Part shown: positions 21,701-33,059 of the stretch, piece after piece
Layout of the letters: each line of letters starts with the position of its first letter
Numbering within the stretch: position 1 is the first letter of the stretch
NCBI GenBank assembly: GCA_027186245.1
Contig: CP114483.1
Span: 1,250,001-1,314,000 of the forward strand
DNA length: 64,000 nt
Source: Coriaria nepalensis
Taxonomy: Eukaryota > Streptophyta > Magnoliopsida > Cucurbitales > Coriariaceae
Direction of reading: 5' to 3'
The notes under the pieces: generated by a model
What the model was told of the DNA's origin: nothing
The model's database searches: none
Seen by the model: only the letters and a program-made list of their open reading frames with translations
Program-made: the position numbers and the translations under genes

Positions 21701-24700
21701 ACCGCCCGGAGGTTCTGCGACTTTCCCCACGTGAGCGCACGTGCGTCATCTTCCGGCGGTCCCTTCTCTTTCGGCTGTCCTCCTCTGCATCCCTGGTTGT
21801 TTTGTGCTCCGCATTATGGTTGAAAATAAGCCTTCTATTGTGACTGATGCGGTGCTGGTGATGTCTAAAAATCACGGACCATAAGGTCACTGGTTCGAAC
21901 TATTTGGATTGGAGTAAGACCGTTTGTCTTTGTTTACGAAGTATTGACAAAGATGATCATCTGACTGATGATCCTCCTAAAGATGATTCGTAGAAAAAAG
22001 ATGATTCAAAGCAGACATGACTCGGAGAGGATGCTCACTTGTTCCTTCATATTCGGAACTCTATTGATAATGAGGTAATTGACTTGATTAATCACTGTGA
22101 ATTTGTTAAAGAATTGATAGATTATTTGGAATTTTTGTACTCTGGAAAAGGGAATCTCTCCTGAATGTACGAGGTTTGCAAAGCATTTTACCGTGTGGAA
22201 AAACAAGATCAACTCCTTATAAACTATTTTATGGCGTTTAAGAAGACGTATGAGGAGCTTAATATGTTGATGCCCTTTAGCTCTGTTGTGAAGGTTCAAC
22301 AACGCCAACGGGAGCAAATGGCTATCATGAGTTTCCTTGCTGGCCTCTCTCCTGACTTTGAGTCTACTAAGTCACAAGTTCTTTCTGGTTCTGAGGTCTC
22401 ATCTTTATAAGATGTTTTTAGTCGCGTTCTCCATACAGAAAGTACTCCATCCGTTCCGCTCAGTGGTGCTTTGGTAAATCATACTAATAATTATGCGCCT
22501 AGGAGATCAACTGATCACAGTGGAAACAAAGGAGGTGGCTCATAAGGATTTGAAACTCGAACGCCAGATTCTTGAGACATTGTGTGTAACTACTGTCGTA
22601 AGCCATGTCATACAAAGTTTGAGTGTAGAAAGCTCTAGTACAAAAATTAGCAAAAACATTTAGCCCATGTTGTGTTCACTAATGATACCTCTAACAAATC
22701 GGTCTTTATCTCTACCGATGAATTTGCCAAGTTCTCACAGTATTAGGAATCACTCAAGTCTTCATCTTCTTCTATCACTGCTATTGCTGATTCAGGTAAA
22801 CCTAACGCGTGTCTTCTTTCCTCATCCTCTAAATGGGTCATTGATTCTGGTACCTCAAATCATATGGCAGGTAAATTCTAACCTCTTTTCTACTTTTTAG
22901 TCACACGCTTCCACTTCTAATGTTACTTTGGCTGATGGGTCACCATCTTGTATTCGTGGGTCTGGCATCATCACTCCTACCCCTTTGCTTTCTCTGTCAC
23001 TTGTCTTACATTTACCTAATTTATCATTTAATTTGCTCTCTGACAGCCAACTCACTCGTAATTTTAACTGTTGCATCTCATTTTTCCCTAATCATTATTT
23101 ATTTCAAGATCTTATGACGAAGAAGATTATTGGTAAAGGACTTGAGTCTGGAGGCCTCTACATTCTTGACACACCGCTCCCCACTTCTATTGCCTGCTCG
23201 AGTGTCACTTCTCTTTTCGAGGCTCATTGTAGGTTGGGTCATCTATCTCTCCTTTTGCTTAAGAAACTTTGTCCACAATATAGTAAGGTGTCTTCATTAG
23301 ATTGTGAGTCGTGTCAGTTTGCAAAACATCATCGTCTTAGTTCGAGTCCTAGAGTCAATAAGCGTGCTAGTGTTCCTTTTGAATTAGTTCATTATGATGT
23401 TTGGGGTCCTTGTCAGATTTTGTCTAAACCTGGATTTAGGTATTTTGTTACTTTTGAGGATGATTATTCTCGTGTAACTTGGTTATATTTAATGAAAAAT
23501 CGTTCTGAGTTGTTCTCTCTGTTTTGTGCTGAGATTAAAACTCAATTTCATGTTTTCATCCATACTTTGCGAAGTGATAACGCCAAAGAATATACGTCCG
23601 TTTTATTTCAATCTTATATGGCTAAAAATGGCATGCTTCATGAAACTTCTTGTGTTGATACTCCATCCCAAAATGGTGTGGCAGAACATAAAAACATACA
23701 TCTTCTTGAAACTGCACGAGTTCTCTTATTTCAAATGGATGTTCCTAAACTTTTTTGGGCTGATGTAGTTTCTACATCATGTTTTCTCATTAACCGCATG
23801 TCATCCTCTATTCTTCATGGTGAGATCCCTTACAAAATTATTTTTCCAAATAAGTCACTATTCGCTATTGATCCTTGGATATTTGGTAGCACTTGTTTTG
23901 TTCCAGATGTTCGTCCGTACATCACTAAATTAGATCCCAAGTCTTTGAAGTGTATCTTCCTTGGTTATTCTTGTCTTCATAAAGGTTATAGGTGTTATTG
24001 TCCAGGTCTTAACAAATATCATTAATGTTACCTTCATGGAAGACACACCGTATTTTCCGTCTTCACCTATTCCCGCTCGTTAGGGGGAGGATGATGATTT
24101 GTTGGTCTATTCTATCACATCCTTTGCTCCTGTCTCGAAATCAGCTCATGTCAAGTCTCCTATTACTCAAGTCTACTCTAGGCATCAACCTCTTGATTCA
24201 TGTTGTACACCTACTCCTTCGTCATCAGATCCAGTCCCAAGTGATGATCTTCCTATTGCGTTACGCAAAGGTAAACGCCAGTGTACTTATTATATTTCTT
24301 CTTTTGTTTCTTATAACGGCTTGTCGTCTTCCTCTTGTTCTATTATTGCTTCCCTTGATTCTATCTCTATTCTTAAAAATGTTCGTGAAGCCATATCTCA
24401 TCCTAGTTGGCATAATGCAATGATAGAGGAGATGAATGCTTTAGATGACAATGACACTTGAGACTTGGTCGATTTACCTTCATGGAAACGGGCTATAGGA
24501 TGCAAATGAGTATTTGCAGTTAAGGTCAATCCGGAAGGGTCAGTTGCAAGATTGAAAGCCCGTCTTGTCGCTAAGTTCAAATCTATGGAGTGGACTATTC
24601 TGACATTTTTTCTCCTGTTGCAAAATTGACATCTGTTCGATTGTTTATTTCAATGGCAGCTACTCATCATTGGCCTTTACATCAACTTGATATCAATAAT

Positions 24701-27078
24701 GTTTTTCTTCATGGTGATCTTCAGGAGGAGGTGTATGGAGCAACCTCCTAGTTTTGTTGCTCAGGGTGAGTTTGTCGTCTTCGAAAATCTTTGTATGGTT
24801 TGAAACAACGTCCTCGTGCTTGGTTTGGAAAATTTAGTCAGGCTATTGAAAAATTTGGTATGATGAAAAGCAAGTCTGACCATTCTATGTTCTACAAACA
24901 ATCAGGAGCTGGTATCATTCATTCTGATGGTTATATATGTTGGGCATGATTAATATCTATGTTCCAACTTGTGGGGGAGTGTTAGTTGTATATTATATGT
25001 ATATAGCTGTCAATTAACTTAATTCTAGTTTCCTAAATTCTAGTTTGCTAGCTGTATATATATATATGTGCCTCACTTTTCAAATATTGTATAAGAAAGA
25101 ATTCTCTTTTCATCTCTAATAACAGAGGGCATAATAAAAGCTAGTCAACTTGAGCGACCTGTACACCGATCTTTAATCTACTTTAGGAATCCTGGTTCTT
25201 TTTTTGGAAGATGATTAATCTGTAATTCTTTCTTTTTTTGGAAGATTGATTAATCTGTAATTCTCTCTCTTTGATCCATCTATCAACAGGCGTGGAGAAG
25301 AGGAAATGGTTTTGGCTGACATGCATCTTAGACCTGGTGAATCCTGGGAATATTGTCCAAGGGGTACCTTACAGAGGGTTTCAAAAATTTTGAAAGATGA
25401 ATTTAATTTGGTATGTAGCTGAGATGGTCTATCTAGCATGTATGAGACTTTCAGGCTTATTGGTTACTTCTTTGTTTGCAGGTAATGAATGCAGGGTTCG
25501 AAAATGAATTTTTCTTATTGAAGAATGCAGTTAGGTACAGAATATGATATCTACTCCTTTACTAATATAACCTTTCGAAAGATACAATTGTTAAGTGTTG
25601 CCATTATACTCAGTCATCAAACATTTGTAGTGAAGGGAAAGAACGATGGGTTCCATTTGATTCAACACCTTACTGTTCTACTGCATCATACGATGCTGCT
25701 TCGCCTATATTGCATGAAATTATTGCTGCTCTCGACTCCTTGAATATTACTGTAGAACAGGTATGAAAGAAAATAGTTTAGACATATATATATAGGAAAC
25801 AAAAATCCCACGTGAAGATGGTTATTGGTGGAAAGTTTCTTTATATTAATGACGTTCTAGATTTCCAATTCATGTTGCTTGGAATATGCTTCAGCTTTGG
25901 GCTTAGGTAATTCATTTGGTTTTTCTGGTTTCTAGTTACATGCAGAAGCTGGGAAAGGTCAATTTGAGATTGCTCTGGGGCACACGGTTTGTACTAATGC
26001 TGCCAACAACTTGATCTATGTTCGTGAATCTATAAGAGCCATTGCTAGAAAACATGGTTTGTTGGCAACTTTTATCCCCAAGTAAGCATTTAATTTTGTT
26101 TTCATATTGTTGAATACTCGATTTATTTTATCAAATCAAATCTGCTGTGTACTGGATAAGACAACAGTCCCTTTCACTGCCCAGGTATGCTCTAGATGAC
26201 ATTGGTTCAGGATCACATGTACATATCAGCTTATGGCAGAATGATCAAAATATTTTCATGGCATCTGATGGATCACAACATGGAATTTCAAATATGGGGC
26301 AGCAGTTTATGGCAGGGGTTTTGCATCATCTTCCATCACTAATGGCCTTCACAGCACCAGTTCCAAATAGGTGACCTGAGTTTCTTAAAAAAAAAAAATC
26401 TACAAAAGTAAACATGCTGTTTGTTTTACCTCACTAATTTGTACTTCATTCATGGGTTAGTTATGATCGGATAATACCAAACACATGGAGTGGAGCATAT
26501 CAGTGTTGGGGAAAAGAAAACAGAGAAGCTCCAATAAGAGCTGCTTGCCCACCCGGGATTCCAGAAGGTTCTTTTAGTAACTTTGAGATCAAGTCTTTTG
26601 ATGGATGTGCAAATCCACACTTGGGTTTAGCTGCCGTACTTGCTGCTGGAATTGACGGGCTCCGTAATAATCTTCATCTTCCCAAACCTATTGGTACGGT
26701 TTAAACAATTATTTTATATATAACTTTGAAGACTTAATTATTCATTAATGCATCTTAAAGTTCATTTAGTCCGCATTCGTAAAACACAGAGACGAACCCT
26801 TCTACCGTTGCTTCAAAGCTTCAACGACTGCCCAAATCACTGTCTGAATCCGTAGAAGCTCTTGAGAAGAACAATGTCTTTAAAGAATTTATCAGTGAAA
26901 AGCTCTTGGTTTCCATAATAGCGATTCGAAAGGTTGGTTTGAATTAGATTTTCGGATTACGATCGTTTTATAATCCGAGTCAACAATCAATATGTGCATG
27001 ATTTCTTGTTTGCAGGCAGAAGTGGAGTATTACTCAAAGCATGAGGATGCATACAAAGAACTTATATACCGATATTAA
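18739..27078 (+). CDS. FluG/NodGS-type protein: amidohydrolase-like plus glutamine-synthetase-like fusion
   Basis: Seventeen exons: 18739-18900, 18984-19235, 19435-19609, 19680-19785, 19912-20068, 20144-20239, 20337-20385, 20504-20775, 21056-21228, 25290-25410, 25482-25534, 25631-25760, 25936-26081, 26185-26370, 26461-26693, 26790-26932 and 27016-27078. They join in frame to 838 residues, the usual size for plant members. The N-terminal half is amidohydrolase-like: VDVHAHN near residue 20, then QIHTGFGD, LLHASYPF and FSTDG. The C-terminal half carries glutamine-synthetase motifs: FENEFFLL, HAEAGKGQFEIALGH, GSGSHVHISLW, NTWSGAYQCWGKENR and FEIKSFDGCANPHLGLAA. The family is known from fungal FluG and plant NodGS; substrate and activity are not shown by sequence. 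I chose the ATG at 18739. Intron 9 (21229-25289) holds a copia element, without which it would be about 290 bp. Confidence 0.93.
21361..21467 (+). repeat. 5' LTR of the intronic copia element
   Basis: 107 bp, from TGTTAGC to ATAACA. Compared with the 3' LTR it lacks two internal blocks totalling about 38 bp and has several substitutions. Confidence 0.9.
21468..21481 (+). other. Primer-binding site of the copia element
   Basis: TGGTATCAGAGCAT directly after the 5' LTR. This matches the complement of the 3' end of plant initiator tRNA-Met, the usual copia primer. Confidence 0.88.
22165..22900 (+). pseudogene. copia gag-protease remnant
   Basis: Gag helix-rich region (residues such as YEVCKAFYRVEKQD and MSFLAGLSPDFESTKSQVL), a zinc knuckle CNYCRKPCHTKFEC and a protease core WVIDSGTSNHM. 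It is interrupted by several stop codons and frame changes. Confidence 0.8.
22928..24025 (+). pseudogene. copia GAG-pre-integrase and integrase core
   Basis: 365 open codons. HCRLGHLS and CESCQFAKHHR form the zinc-binding pre-integrase part. The core follows with YDVWGPCQ, FVTFEDDYSRVTW, LRSDNAKEY, TPSQNGVAEH (the E is present) and KCIFLGYS. Translation ends at a stop before RT. The best preserved part of a non-autonomous element. Confidence 0.88.
24440..24960 (+). pseudogene. copia reverse transcriptase remnant
   Basis: Broken frames read ARLKARLVAK, FSPVAKLTSVRLF, LHQLDINNVFLHGDL, LYGLKQRPRAWFGKF and SDHSMFYKQSGAG. The sequence then jumps to the polypurine tract. The YVDD region and RNase H are missing. 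Confidence 0.8.
24980..25124 (+). repeat. 3' LTR of the intronic copia element
   Basis: 145 bp, TGTTAGT to ATAACA, followed by the second GAGGG. Confidence 0.9.
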
Positions 27079-28014
27079 GATAATAAGATATGTTTTACGA
27101 ATACAAGAATAGCTCTACAAGCCCATATTATAGCCTGCGTATGCGTCTTTATAACAATTTTGGAATTTTCTAAGAATTCCAATTTTCTCAACAACATATT
27201 TGTACTTGTTACTAGCAATGGTATCCATGGCAGTTTCTCATTCTGCTTAGAAACATTCAACAGAGGCTGAGAAAGCAAAAAAAATAATAATTAAAACTAT
27301 AGGTGTTACCTTAAACAAGCATCCACAAAAATAGCTTATATAACTAGTAAAATCTGGTACCTTAATTATCATAAGATTTTAACAAAGTCATAAATTTAGT
27401 TCAGCACCAAAAAAATAAATAATTAATAATAATAATTCCAAACATCATTTGGGAAAGGAGCCGGGTGTTTCTGGTAGTGACTAACATGTCTCTTATCTTT
27501 TTCCTTCGACTTAACACTCTTAACAAAGCTAGCTAGACTTAGAGCTACCGCAAATCAGATACCTACTTATATATGAATCTTTGTATAATATTTCAGATAC
27601 CTATCTATATATGTATCTTTATATAACATTTTGTAACTTCCTAAGAATTCCAAATCCTATTTTTGAATCTCCTAATAGAATCAAACAAAGTTCGTTAACA
27701 ATGTATATTTGTATAAAGACTTATCAACAGCAATTGACTAGATATAATTAGAATTAGAAATGTGGAATGGCATTTCCTCACCTTTACATATTTGAATTAG
27801 TTGCAAGAAATATTATGCATGGAAGCTCCTCATTCTGGTTAGATACAGTCAACAGAGGCTGAGAAACCCCAGAAAAAATCTTACTCCATTCCCTAAAACA
27901 AACATACCCAATAATAGCTTATATATAACTTTAGTAATAACATATGTCATGTCTAAAATCTAGTACCATAAATACCAGGGTGCCGTCCACAAGATTCTTC
28001 CAAGTCGAAGAAAA
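27079..28014. other. FluG-like 3' region and expansin 3 upstream
   Basis: Contains two partly overlapping degenerate versions of the expansin upstream region: taagaattccaa near 27172 and 27640, and gctagctagact near 27529. The upstream DNA of copy 3 is clearly more diverged from copies 1 and 2 than its gene body is. No gene seen. Confidence 0.6.
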
Positions 28015-29049
28015 ATGGCATTGCAGAATATACAATATGCATCTCTTGTTCTACTGCTAGTTGTCTATTACAACACAAATGCAGCGGTTAGCGAAAAATC
28101 ACTCTTCACAGCGGGCCCATGGAAACAGGCTCATGCCACGTTCTACGAAGGCGACTCCGGAACTTTCGGTATATACAACTGATTTTTATTGCGCACTTTT
28201 CATGTTAACATCACAGTAGATTTGTATATTTACAGAAACTCTTTATATTTTAAATTATGGTTTGTAGGGGGAGCATGTGGTTATGACGAAGTCGTTAAAC
28301 AAGGATACGGGCTAGAAACGGCAGCATTGAGTGATGCATTGTTCAACAATGGATCAACATGTGGAGCTTGTTATGAGATCAAATGTAGAGATAATCCTCA
28401 ATGGTGCAAACCAGGGCAGCCATCTCTTTTTATCACAGCCACTAACCATTGCCCTCCCAATTGGGATATACCAAGTGACAATGGCGGTTGGTGCAATTCT
28501 CCTCGTGAGCATTTCGATTTGGCCAAGCCTATTTTTCTTCACATTGTTAATGAATACAGAGCCGGCATCTCTCCTGTCAGTTACCGCAGGTGATTAGTCA
28601 ACTACCATACTTAGAATTTAAATTGACTCACGAACATAAATTATGTTTCGGTCACATTTGACATATGTTTGTAGGTTGTGAAGATAATAAATCATGTCGA
28701 TGAATGTTAACAAATTGTGTCAAAATACTTTTACAGGGTTCCATGCCGAAAGCAAGGAGGGATAAGGTTTACGATAACAGGGAATCCTTGGTACAATGAG
28801 GTTCTAGTATGGAATGTGGGAGGAGCTGGGGATGTGAAAAGCGTGCAAGTGAAGGGTAGTAAGAAGTTGAAATGGACTACGATGAGCCGCAGTTGGGGCT
28901 CGAAGTGGATCACGGGTGAAAATATGGTCGGAGAGTCGTTGACTTTCCAAGTCACGGCTAGTGACGGTAGCCAATCAACTGCATGGAATGTTGCTCCCAA
29001 TAATTGGCAATTTGGTCAAACCTTTGAGGACAATCAGAACTTCAATTGA
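28015..29049 (+). CDS. Alpha-expansin (copy 3)
   Basis: Exons 28015-28168, 28268-28589 and 28737-29049; 262 residues. Compared with copy 1, I see one silent change in exon 1 (CTATTG to CTACTG) and otherwise the same exons and introns. The signal peptide, GACGY, HFD and CBM63 landmarks are as in copy 1. At the TATA position it has CATAAATA instead of TATAAATA. The upstream flank differs strongly from copies 1 and 2, whereas the far 3' flank resembles copy 2 more than copy 1. This mosaic points to gene conversion or unequal exchange with copy 1. Confidence 0.95.
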
Positions 29050-30461
29050 GAAACAAAACAAGTAGTTACACATATAATGTCATAAGGCTATCTCCTGTAT
29101 ATCATGTGTTCACGTAATACATGCATAGTGCAATTAGTATAGTCTTTTTGAACAAATAGTACAACATAATTTAATATAAGATGTAAATAGTGGGAATCTA
29201 GTAAATTAAGCTCCTTTAAGGGAAAACATTGTTGATAGTGTACCCTTCATGAAATGGTGTAAGAAATTGTCATACATTATTTCACATGAAATAAAATTTT
29301 ACCTTGAATCAATATATGTTATTGTTGTTGTTGCCACTCGAATTTATAATTCCAACTCAAAACAATTATCGGAAAGAATCAATATCTTATATATTAGAAT
29401 CTCAAACTATATGTTTACATGGATATATTATAAACAAATATTGTACTTGTTTTTATACGTTATAAGGAGGTTTTTGCACGAATCAAGGAAACATAAGATC
29501 TCCTTTCTAAAGGCTTACCTAAATAACTCCGTCACTTGAAACGGTTAGAAATAGTGTTGTTTGGTAACTGAATTCGTCAACTAATTCATATATCGGGGTT
29601 GACTTTTTGTCTTCCAAATCCTAATACATCGACTTCAATATGCAGTCTGCTAATACAAAGTTGCTGGAATTGATTTGAGACAATTTAATTCACTAGTGAC
29701 AAAGTCATAGATTCAAGCACAAAGTTCAAAACTTAGCTATTGTTGTTTTCAAAACTTTTGTGGGTGGTTTTTATTACAGTCCAAAGAAACCGTCTTCAGT
29801 TACCTTTTTGGCGGGTCTTTACCTACAATCTGTAAAATCGTAGGAGACAATAGTAACGCTGGTTAGCATTGCAGCTTCAAAAGCCGTTAGGTAGATTTTG
29901 TTACTGCAAAAATCGTCGGTAATTCCAAAATGCCGTTCAGGAAAGGCACTGGAAAGCTTATGTTTCTAGTAATTACTAACATCGTCTCATATCTTTTCCT
30001 TTCTAAATAACACTCTTAACAAAGGTAGCTAGACTTCAATTAGATATCAATCAATATATGCATCTTTGTATAACATTTTGTAACTTTCTAAGAATTCCAA
30101 ATTCTATTTTTGAATCTTCGAATAGAATCAAGCAAAGTTCACTCAAAATGTATATATGTATAAAGACGTATCGACAACAATAGAATAGATATAATTAGAA
30201 TCATAAATGTAGAATTGCATTTCCTCACCTGTAAATATTTGAATTAGTTGCAACAAATACTATGCATGGCAGCTCCTCATTTTGCTTTAGATACAGTCAA
30301 CAGAGGTTGAGAAACCCCAAAAAAATCTTAACTCCATTCCCTTAAACAAGCATACCCAATAATAGCTTATATGTAACTTTAGTAATAACAGATATCATGT
30401 CTAAAATCTGGTACCATAAATACCAGGCGTTGTCCACAAAACTCTTCCAAGTCGAAGAAAA
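29050..30461. other. Spacer between expansins 3 and 4
   Basis: Up to about 29760 this follows the downstream region of copy 2, with a 28-bp deletion near 29335. At 29770-29930 there is an unrelated stretch ending aaaatcgtcggtaattcc, possibly a DNA-transposon fragment that I cannot classify. From 29930 the shared expansin upstream region resumes. Confidence 0.55.
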
Positions 30462-31489
30462 ATGGCATTGTGGAATTTGCAATTTGCACTTCTTGCTCTA
30501 TTGCTTGTCTATTACAACACAAATGCAGCGGTTAGCAAAAAATCACCCTTCACAGCGGGCCCATGGAAACAGGCTCATGCCACGTTCTACGAAGGCGACC
30601 CCGGAACTTTCGGTATATACAACTGATTTTTATTGCGCACTTTTCATGTTAACATCACAGTAGATTTGTATTTTTGCAGAAACTCTTTACATTTTAAATT
30701 TTGGTTTGTAGGGGGAGCATGTGGTTATGACGAAGTCGTTAAACAAGGATATGGGCTAGAAACGGCAGCATTGAGTGATGCATTGTTCAACAATGGATCA
30801 ACATGTGGAGCTTGTTATGAGATCAAATGTAGAGACAATCCTCAATGGTGCAAACCAGGGCAGCCATCTCTTTTTATCACAGCCACTAACCATTGCCCTC
30901 CCAATTGGGATGTACCAAGTGACAATGGCGGTTGGTGCAATTCTCCTCGTGAGCATTTTGATCTAGCTAAGCCTATTTTTCTTCACATTATTAATGAATA
31001 CAGAGCCGGCATCTCTCCTGTCAGTTACCGCAGGTGATTAGTCAACTACCATACTTAAAACTTAAATTGACTCACGAACATAAATTTTGTTCGGTCACAT
31101 TTGACATATGTTTGTAGGTTGTGAAGATAATAAAGCATGTCGATGAATGTTAACAAATTGTGTCAAAATACTTTTACAGGGTTCCATGTCGAAAGCAAGG
31201 AGGGATAAGGTTTACGATAACAGGGAATCCTTGGTACAATGAGGTTCTAGTATGGAATGTGGGAGGAGCTGGGAATGTGAAAAGCGTGCAAGTGAAGGGT
31301 AGTAAAAAGTTGAAATGGACTACGATGAACCGCAGTTGGGGCTCGAAGTGGATCACAGGTGAAAATATGGTCGGAGAGTCATTGACTTTCAGGGTCATGG
31401 CCAGTGACAGGAGACGCTCCACCTCGTGGAATATTGTCCCCGAGAATTGGAAATTTGGGCAGACCTTTGAGGGCAAGAACTTCAAATGA
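30462..31489 (+). CDS. Alpha-expansin (copy 4)
   Basis: Exons 30462-30612, 30712-31033 and 31180-31489; 260 residues. The signal peptide is slightly shorter and different (MALWNLQFALLALLLVYY). Domain 1 is nearly the same as in copies 1-3, with GGACGYDE, NHCPPNW and EHFDLAKP. The C-terminus diverges: FRVMASDRRRSTSWNIVPENWKFGQTFEGKNFK. Introns stay very similar to those of the other copies. CATAAATA sits in the TATA position. It is the most diverged of the intact copies and a plausible candidate for a distinct expression pattern. Confidence 0.95.
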
Positions 31490-32028
31490 GAAACAAAACA
31501 ATTAATTGTACCTATAAAGTATTTATAGAATACATAATGCTATAAGTCTATCGTATATGTCATGTTTTGATTTTATACATCATGCATAGTATAGCGTTTT
31601 GAAGAAATAGTATATGCAAGGAGTGATAAAATCTGTAAAGCTCCTTTCTTTAAGGGGAAACATTGTGATTGTTTAGTCCTTACTGAAATGATGTAAGAAA
31701 TTTGTCATACATTATTTCACATGAAATCAATTTTTAATACTTTTAGCTTGAATCAATGTATTGTAAAGACATGATTACTTGTCTTTGTAGGAGATATGGA
31801 GGTTCTCCACGAATCAAGGAAAACAAGATCAGTTGTTCCATTTCTAACAACTTAAATAAATAACTGTCTCACTTGAAACAAGCGTAAGTAGCCAATTGTA
31901 GCATAAGCAATAACAAACATAACTACCAGATCTACCAAGCGCTTCCCAGGAACCTAATAACTCAAACAAGAAATAAGAAGGAGAAAAGAAATTACATATT
32001 AGCTTCCTAATTACCCAGAGAAAGCACG
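31490..32028. other. Spacer between expansins 4 and 5
   Basis: The first part resembles the 3' UTR of the other expansins. No clear TATA box before copy 5. No gene seen. Confidence 0.5.
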
Positions 32029-33059
32029 ATGGCATTACCCCGAGCATCGCTAGTCCAGCTTGTGGCTCTTCTACTGCTTCTTGTCCATTCAAGCACAAAC
32101 GCCGTATTAGGCTATCCCCAAATCCGCAGGGCAAAGAATCACAAAAGACCATTCAGGGCCGGCCCATGGAAGTACGCTCATGCCACTTTCTATGATGGGG
32201 GTTCTGGAACATTTGGTATGTCTACATTAGCAGGATAATCTTTTTCTTCAACTAATTAACTGAAGTTATTAATTCTTTTATTGACATGTATACTGTAGGG
32301 GTGGTTGTGGTTATCATGATGTCGTTAAAGAAGGGTATGGGCTAGACACGGTAGCATTAAGCGAGGCATTGTTCAACAATGGGCAATCTCATGTGGGGCA
32401 TGTTATGAGATCAAATGTGTAGACGAACCTCAATGGTGCAAGCCAGGGCAGCGATCTCTTATTGTCACAGCGACTAACCACTGCCCTCCAAATTCCAATG
32501 GCGGATGGTGCAACCCCCCTCGTGAGCATTTCGACATAGCCAAGCCTGTTTTCCTTAACATTGTTGAATACAAAGCCGGCATCATTCCTATCAATTACCA
32601 CAGGTAATTAGACAGCTATTATGCTTGTAACTTCAATGACTCATAACCATAACTTCTGTTTTGCTCACATTTGATATACGTCTATAGGTTGTGAAGATGA
32701 TAAAGCATGTAGATGAATGTTAACATATTGTGTCAAAATACTCTTCCAGGTTTCCATGCCGAAAGCAAGGAGGGATAAGGTTTACAATAACAGGGAATCC
32801 TTGGTACAATGAGGTTCTAGTATGGAATGTGGGAGGAGTTGGGGATGTGAAAAGTGTGCAAGTGAAGGGTAGTCAAAAGCTGAAATGGACTACAATGAAC
32901 CGAATGTGGGGCCAAAGGTGGGTCACAGGTGCAAAGATGGTCAGAGAGTCATTGACGTTCAGAGTCACGGCGAGTGATGGTAGACACTCCACCTCATGGC
33001 ACATTGCCTCCAAGAATTGGCAGTATGGGCAAACCTTTGAGGGCAAGAACTTCACATAA
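32029..33059 (+). pseudogene. Alpha-expansin (copy 5), two frameshifts
   Basis: Exon 1 (32029-32215) encodes a longer N-terminus with signal peptide MALPRASLVQLVALLLLLVH and GPWKYAHATFYDGGSGTFG. Exon 2 (32299-32603) lacks one G at its start compared with the other copies, so the frame hits a TAG near 32341. A +2 change near 32390 (caatctcatgtgg) shifts it again. Two in-frame deletions also remove five residues after NHCPPN and one before EYKAG. Exon 3 (32750-33059) is open (RKQGGIRF ... YGQTFEGKNFT) but out of phase with exon 2. Splice sites are kept. This is a diverged, probably inactive member; no alternative splice site I found repairs both shifts. Confidence 0.82.

Larger units (their letters stand above)
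21361..25124 (+). mobile_element. Ty1/copia retrotransposon in intron 9 of the FluG-like gene
   Basis: 3764 bp in the host gene's sense direction. The 5' LTR is 21361-21467 and the 3' LTR 24980-25124 (107 and 145 bp); both begin TGTTAG and end TAACA. The 5-bp target duplication GAGGG is at 21356-21360 and 25125-25129. The primer-binding site TGGTATCAGAGC, complementary to initiator methionine tRNA, starts at 21468. The polypurine tract gtgggggag lies just before the 3' LTR. Gag is broken by stops (knuckle CNYCRKPCHTKFEC, protease VIDSGTSNHM). Integrase is open at 22928-24025. RT is degenerate and ends soon after MFYKQSGAG, so the catalytic part of RT and RNase H are deleted. It cannot move on its own. 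Confidence 0.93.

Noticed and set aside
29770..29930. Named DNA transposon between expansins 3 and 4
   Set aside because: The sequence looks foreign to the expansin unit, but I could not find terminal inverted repeats or a target duplication.
32029..33059. Expansin copy 5 as a working gene
   Set aside because: Two frameshifts in exon 2 cannot both be avoided with any splice site I could find, so it is listed as a pseudogene.
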